A stretch of DNA of 64,000 bases from Candidatus Sulfotelmatobacter sp. (lineage in GTDB: Bacteria; Acidobacteriota; Terriglobia; Terriglobales; Acidobacteriaceae), in NCBI GenBank assembly GCA_036500765.1, contig DASYBM010000004.1:310001-374000 (forward strand). Reading direction: 5' to 3'. Every line of letters begins with the position of its first letter. Positions within the stretch are counted from its first letter, which is position 1. This document shows positions 60,315 through 64,000 of the stretch, one piece after another. The notes below the pieces were generated by a model that saw only the letters and a list, made by a program, of their open reading frames with translations, had not been told where the DNA came from and ran no database searches. A program made the position numbers and the translations under genes.

Positions 60315-60708
60315 CGATATGTTCACGATAAGGTTGAGTATTTGGGAAGTTTCAGGCCCGGGTTAATCCACGCCGGCAAGGCGGCCAAGATCATCGATTT
60401 TTCGCGCGGCCCAAAGTTAAGGCCCGAAGAAATGAGATTCAGGCGCAAATCACCCAGGTTCCCCAAACCGGGTTCCCCCGATCTTTCTCGCCACTATCTG
60501 TATTCGGTTTAGTCACTTGCCGGCATTTCTTAAGATTCAACATCGGCACGACTGTTCTGAATCCGTAACAAATGCACTTGTGGATATTTTCCTGCTTACT
60601 CCGGGAATAAGATCGCCCCAACGCCACCATTCGGGACGTTGAGGTTTCCGCAAATCTCGGACGTTCCACCACCAATTCCTAACCCAGCTAAGATCAGGAG
60701 ACTCACCC
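60315..60708. other. Intergenic region without a visible gene
   Basis: About 390 bases between the aldo/keto reductase and the secreted protein. I found no convincing coding frame (a 78-codon - strand frame has no family character and no ribosome site). It holds AGGAG at 60694-60698 for the following gene. I see no clear promoter or terminator. Confidence 0.5.
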
Positions 60709-62490
60709 ATGAAACGCGTTTTGGTTGCGTTGATCGTCCTTTACTGTGCCCTTGGGATGTATGCACAGTCGCCTCAACTGGAAATATTGAATCCGCCCAC
60801 CAGCGGCCAATCCGGATACAACGACATTTTCAATACCCTGCTTAAGGAAACGCGCACCGGCGGCGGCAACGCCGTTGCCGGCATAACGGTATTCCTGACA
60901 TGGGGCGCCGTCGATAACGGATGCGAAGTTACCGCCTGCGCCGGCGAAACTCCTGCCGTAGTGCTGGCGGCCGGCCAACAGATCGGCACTTGCCTTGAGC
61001 CGGATTGCTACTGGTCCGCAATCGACACCGAGTTGTTGAATTACATCAACGGCCCCAGCAGCAACGGCCTGGCGAGTCACGGTCAAAAGATTAACTTGAT
61101 CATCGTGATTATTCCAGAAGGTCAGACGACCAACAACGATGTGCCAAACTATGTCTTCCAGCCGGCCAACTACACCCACAGCTGGTGCACGGGTTGCTCG
61201 ACTGCGCAACCGCAAGATCTCGTGACTTGCCCCGCATGGCCGGGCGATTCGAATGTTCCGACCGGAGGCAGCGACGGCGTGTGGAATGTAAACCAATGCC
61301 GCCTGACTGGAGGTGGCTCTTGTTCGGGCACGGATCTCGCTGACGTCAGCGGCGGCTATCCCGTACTTTATGAAGCGCCCTTTATGAGCGCGTATCGAAT
61401 CTTCGTGCAACGCGTGCTGAAACACTACTCGTCGGCGGGATCGGGCAGTGGTCCTACCATCGGGCAGTATCTTGGCTACATTCGCCCAGGACTCGCCGAA
61501 GGCGGCGAAAATCAGCCGCTCTGCACCACCGGAACCGTAGGCGGGACGAACTATGGGATATGGCCTAACGCAAAGGGGCTTTCCTACGATCTGTCGAACA
61601 GCATCGACCCTGACTGGTTCCAAACCACCAGTGCCTATACATATCCTTCTCCGTGCGACACCTATACTTCCTGTCAGGGTAAGGACGCCTATCTGGAAGG
61701 CGTTAACAATCCGCCGGGTTATGTAAGCACACTGTTTTCCGAAATGCAGACCGATCTAAATATGTGGAACGCAGATTACACGACCCCAATCAATATCGTG
61801 GCCAATACGCACACAGGTCCTCCGGGAAATACGGACCTGAGTTACGCCAACGTTGAGGCGTCAATTTTTGCTTCCTACGGTCCAGTCTCAGGGCACGGCG
61901 TCTCGGGCTTTGGCATGGAGTCGCTGAGTGAGTGGGACGTCGCCAATGCACCCAGCAACTGCACACAGAACTGGTGTGCCAACTTCACGACCTACAGCGA
62001 CAGCGGAAGCAATCCGTATATGCTGAACCTGTATCTGCAGACCACGACTCCAAACTCCGAGCCGGTATTTTCCATTTCGTCGATCACTCACACTACAGGC
62101 GCCAGCACCGCGACCGTGAACTGCACCTCGACCTGCGCTACCACCGGCGCCAGTGGCGGCCTGCTCAAGCAGACCCAGTGGGTGAAGGTCGCGGGCAATA
62201 GCGGCACATCGGGCACATTCACCATCAGTTCGGTGAATAGCTCAACTCAATTCGTGATCGGAACCTGTGGTGTGGGAGGAAATACTTGCGGAGCCGGAAG
62301 CTCGGGCACTCTGTATACGGGCGATTATCTCCCGGACACAATTCCATTCGCCAAAAGCTACTATGCTGACACGATCGAGGTGTACTTTTGCGATTGGGAG
62401 TTCGCGTTTGCATCTCCTCCAGCCAGCCAGTGCCCCGCGACATTATCTCCTTATTCGGGAGACTACGCGTCGGTCTTAAGCAACCCGTAA
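60709..62490 (+). CDS. Large secreted cysteine-rich protein, possible glycoside-hydrolase-like fold
   Basis: A 593-residue protein with a signal peptide (MKRVLVALIVLYCALGMYAQ). Residues 25-430 contain patterns reminiscent of TIM-barrel glycosidases: GITVFLTWGAVDNG, a mid-domain GYIRPGLAEGGEN and a later GFGMESLSEWD, with acidic residues at the places where acid and nucleophile usually sit. A small Ser/Thr/Gly-rich domain (about 450-540; ATVNCTSTCATTGASGG ... FTISSVNSSTQF) sits before the end. It has many cysteines (about 25), suggesting disulfides and an extracellular life. I cannot assign a known family. Confidence 0.6.
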   Translation: MKRVLVALIVLYCALGMYAQSPQLEILNPPTSGQSGYNDIFNTLLKETRTGGGNAVAGITVFLTWGAVDNGCEVTACAGETPAVVLAAGQQIGTCLEPDCYWSAIDTELLNYINGPSSNGLASHGQKINLIIVIIPEGQTTNNDVPNYVFQPANYTHSWCTGCSTAQPQDLVTCPAWPGDSNVPTGGSDGVWNVNQCRLTGGGSCSGTDLADVSGGYPVLYEAPFMSAYRIFVQRVLKHYSSAGSGSGPTIGQYLGYIRPGLAEGGENQPLCTTGTVGGTNYGIWPNAKGLSYDLSNSIDPDWFQTTSAYTYPSPCDTYTSCQGKDAYLEGVNNPPGYVSTLFSEMQTDLNMWNADYTTPINIVANTHTGPPGNTDLSYANVEASIFASYGPVSGHGVSGFGMESLSEWDVANAPSNCTQNWCANFTTYSDSGSNPYMLNLYLQTTTPNSEPVFSISSITHTTGASTATVNCTSTCATTGASGGLLKQTQWVKVAGNSGTSGTFTISSVNSSTQFVIGTCGVGGNTCGAGSSGTLYTGDYLPDTIPFAKSYYADTIEVYFCDWEFAFASPPASQCPATLSPYSGDYASVLSNP

Positions 62491-62545
62491 ACCACGAATG
62501 CACGCGGCGCGACGTGGCCGCCGCCCGCGCCGCCACATCGAACTG

Positions 62546-62590
62546 ATGGGACCTCCCGGTCGTGTCTCACGCCGGTAGGTCCCATTTCAG
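62546..62590 (+). terminator. Hairpin terminator after the secreted protein
   Basis: ATGGGACCT (62546-62554) and AGGTCCCAT (62577-62585) pair perfectly, extended by CCCGG/CCGG-type bases, followed by TTTC. A plausible terminator before nadE. Confidence 0.65.
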
Positions 62591-62670
62591 AGAGCTCGAG
62601 ATCACTTTTTGCAAAGAGCGCAAGAATTCGCTCCCTTGGCCTTCAGTGCCAGCGCCTTTACACTAGAAGC

Positions 62671-64000
62671 GTGAAGATTGCGCTCGGCCAAATCAATCCC
62701 ACGGTCGGAGACTTCTCCGGCAACGCTGCGAAGATCGTTGATTTCTCTCGCCGCGCCCAAGCCGCGGGAGCCGGCCTGATTTTATTTCCCGAGTTGTCGG
62801 TGTGCGGTTATCCTCCGCGTGACCTGGTTGAACGGTCTTCTTTCGTCGCGAAGAATCGCGAGACCGTCGAGCGTATCGCCTCCGAGACCCAGGGCATCGC
62901 CGTGATCTGCGGCCTGGTTACGCCCGCGCAATCCCACACCGGCAAAGCCGCCATGAATTCCGCCGCCCTGCTCATGGACGGCAAGGTCGCTTTCCTCCAG
63001 TCGAAAATGCTCCTCCCCACTTACGACGTCTTCGACGAGATGCGCAACTTCGCTCCTGCGCAGAGTCAGGAGTTGTTTCCGTTCTGCGGCAATCGGATGG
63101 CTCTCACCATCTGCGAAGATGCCTGGAATGACAAGCGTTTCTGGCCCAGGCAGATGTACATGGTCGATCCTGTGGAGTCGCTGATTCAGGCCGGCGGAAA
63201 TTTCGTTTTGAATATTTCCGCCTCGCCCTTCTGGATCGGCAAGCGTGAACTCCGCCGCGACATGCTGGCCAGCATCGCCCGCCAGCACAAGGTTCCGGTC
63301 GTGCTGGTCAACCAGGTCGGCGGCAACGATAGTCTCGTCTTCGATGGCTCCAGTATCGTGCTCGATCGTCAGGGAGAAGTCATCGCGCAGGGCCGATCGT
63401 TCGAAGAAGATCTGATTTATTTCGACTCGCAAACTTTGACTGGCGAAATGCACCAGCAAATTGCCGGGGACCAAGCCAGCGTATATTCCGCGCTGGTGCT
63501 GGGCACGCGCGACTACATGCGGAAATGCGGCTTCCGCCAGGCGATCATCGGCCTCAGCGGTGGCATCGATTCCGCTCTTACCGCGGTCGTCGCGGCCGAC
63601 GCCGTCGGGCCGGAAAACGTGATCGGTGTCGGCATGCCCGGACCGTATTCTTCGCAGGGCTCTATCGATGACGCCCGCTCACTCGCAAAGAACCTAGGAA
63701 TCCGCTTCGAATTGCTTTCCATCAATGCCGCCTACGAAGCCTATCGCAATACGCTGCGCGATGTGTTTGCCGGATGCAAAGAAGATGTGACCGAAGAAAA
63801 CATCCAGTCGCGCGCCCGCGGCACGTTGCTCATGGCGCTGTCCAACAAATTCGGCGCCATCGTGCTCTCCACCGGCAACAAGAGCGAGTTGGGTGTCGGC
63901 TACTGCACGCTCTACGGCGACATGGTCGGAGGGCTGGCGGTCATCTCCGATGTGCCCAAAACGCTGGTGTATCGCCTCAGCCAATATGTGAATTCGCAGC
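62671..64000 (+). CDS. nadE: Glutamine-dependent NAD+ synthetase, 3' end beyond the window
   Basis: An open frame from GTG 62671 runs off the end (443 codons seen). The N-terminal nitrilase-type glutaminase has the triad E41 (FPELSVCG), K112 (QSKMLLP) and C148 (TICEDAW); the synthetase domain starts near 280 with the PP-loop GLSGGIDS (294-301) and continues to STGNKSELGVGY. It amidates deamido-NAD using ammonia channelled from glutamine. GTG starts the family motif KIALGQINPTVGD. Confidence 0.93.
   Translation, partial: MKIALGQINPTVGDFSGNAAKIVDFSRRAQAAGAGLILFPELSVCGYPPRDLVERSSFVAKNRETVERIASETQGIAVICGLVTPAQSHTGKAAMNSAALLMDGKVAFLQSKMLLPTYDVFDEMRNFAPAQSQELFPFCGNRMALTICEDAWNDKRFWPRQMYMVDPVESLIQAGGNFVLNISASPFWIGKRELRRDMLASIARQHKVPVVLVNQVGGNDSLVFDGSSIVLDRQGEVIAQGRSFEEDLIYFDSQTLTGEMHQQIAGDQASVYSALVLGTRDYMRKCGFRQAIIGLSGGIDSALTAVVAADAVGPENVIGVGMPGPYSSQGSIDDARSLAKNLGIRFELLSINAAYEAYRNTLRDVFAGCKEDVTEENIQSRARGTLLMALSNKFGAIVLSTGNKSELGVGYCTLYGDMVGGLAVISDVPKTLVYRLSQYVNSQ

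Noticed and set aside
60439-60675. 78-codon - strand frame in the largest spacer
   Set aside because: Composition unlike a protein gene, no ribosome site or recognisable domain.

Overview
The window reads as chromosomal DNA of a free-living Gram-negative heterotroph, most likely an acidobacterium of the Koribacter/Terriglobus type. This is inference: no rRNA is present, and the clues are the S46 peptidase, the paired GT87-type membrane proteins, the Tad locus ending in a TonB-like protein, secreted glycosidases and several families of short dispersed repeats. I see no rRNA, tRNA, CRISPR array, insertion sequence or prophage.

Layout. (1) 1-10.4 kb: an aromatic acyl-CoA locus on the + strand: the tail of a TetR regulator, an enoyl-CoA hydratase, an aldehyde dehydrogenase, a BoxB-like di-iron oxygenase, a hydratase resembling cyclohexa-1,5-diene-1-carbonyl-CoA hydratase, a rhodanese, and a three-subunit molybdenum enzyme whose FAD subunit carries the extra [4Fe-4S] loop diagnostic of 4-hydroxybenzoyl-CoA reductase, then an amidohydrolase. 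It pairs a reductive dehydroxylase with an oxygen-dependent epoxidase-type enzyme. (2) 10.4-23.3 kb: housekeeping and envelope genes: S46 peptidase, citrate synthase, cysteine desulfurase plus tRNA 2-thiouridylase (mnmA, apparently with a CTG start), NfeD, NDH-2, a polytopic membrane protein, a BNR lipoprotein and a CZB zinc protein. (3) 23.4-33.5 kb, - strand: a Tad/Flp pilus operon (flp-cpaB-cpaC-cpaE-cpaF-tadB-tadC) running into a DUF192 gene and a TonB-like protein with about 14 proline-rich units. The 53-codon flp gene was found by hand. (4) 33.6-41.9 kb: two GT87-type membrane proteins, an FHA-GAF-PP2C phosphatase, a GH15 glucoamylase and an exported alpha-helical protein. (5) 42-53.9 kb: a phosphate region: a pstS remnant, a porin with a textbook terminator, ppk, sixA, ppx, a pstA remnant, intact pstB and phoU, and a beta-propeller/phosphoesterase fusion. 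Two Pho-box-like direct repeats (11-bp period) lie in front of the two pst remnants. (6) 54-62.5 kb: GH3 beta-glucosidase, a divergent TetR/oxidoreductase operon with two palindromic operators, and a cysteine-rich secreted protein. (7) 62.7 kb to the end: a 3'-truncated glutamine-dependent NAD synthetase.

A recurring theme is short dispersed repeats that enter coding sequence: one adds about 60-80 residues inside the molybdenum subunit, another forms the C-terminal tail of the 2Fe-2S subunit and abuts the signal peptide of the phosphoesterase. The other main observations are the decayed Pst transporter with surviving regulatory sites and an intact PstB/PhoU pair, and the hybrid aromatic locus.
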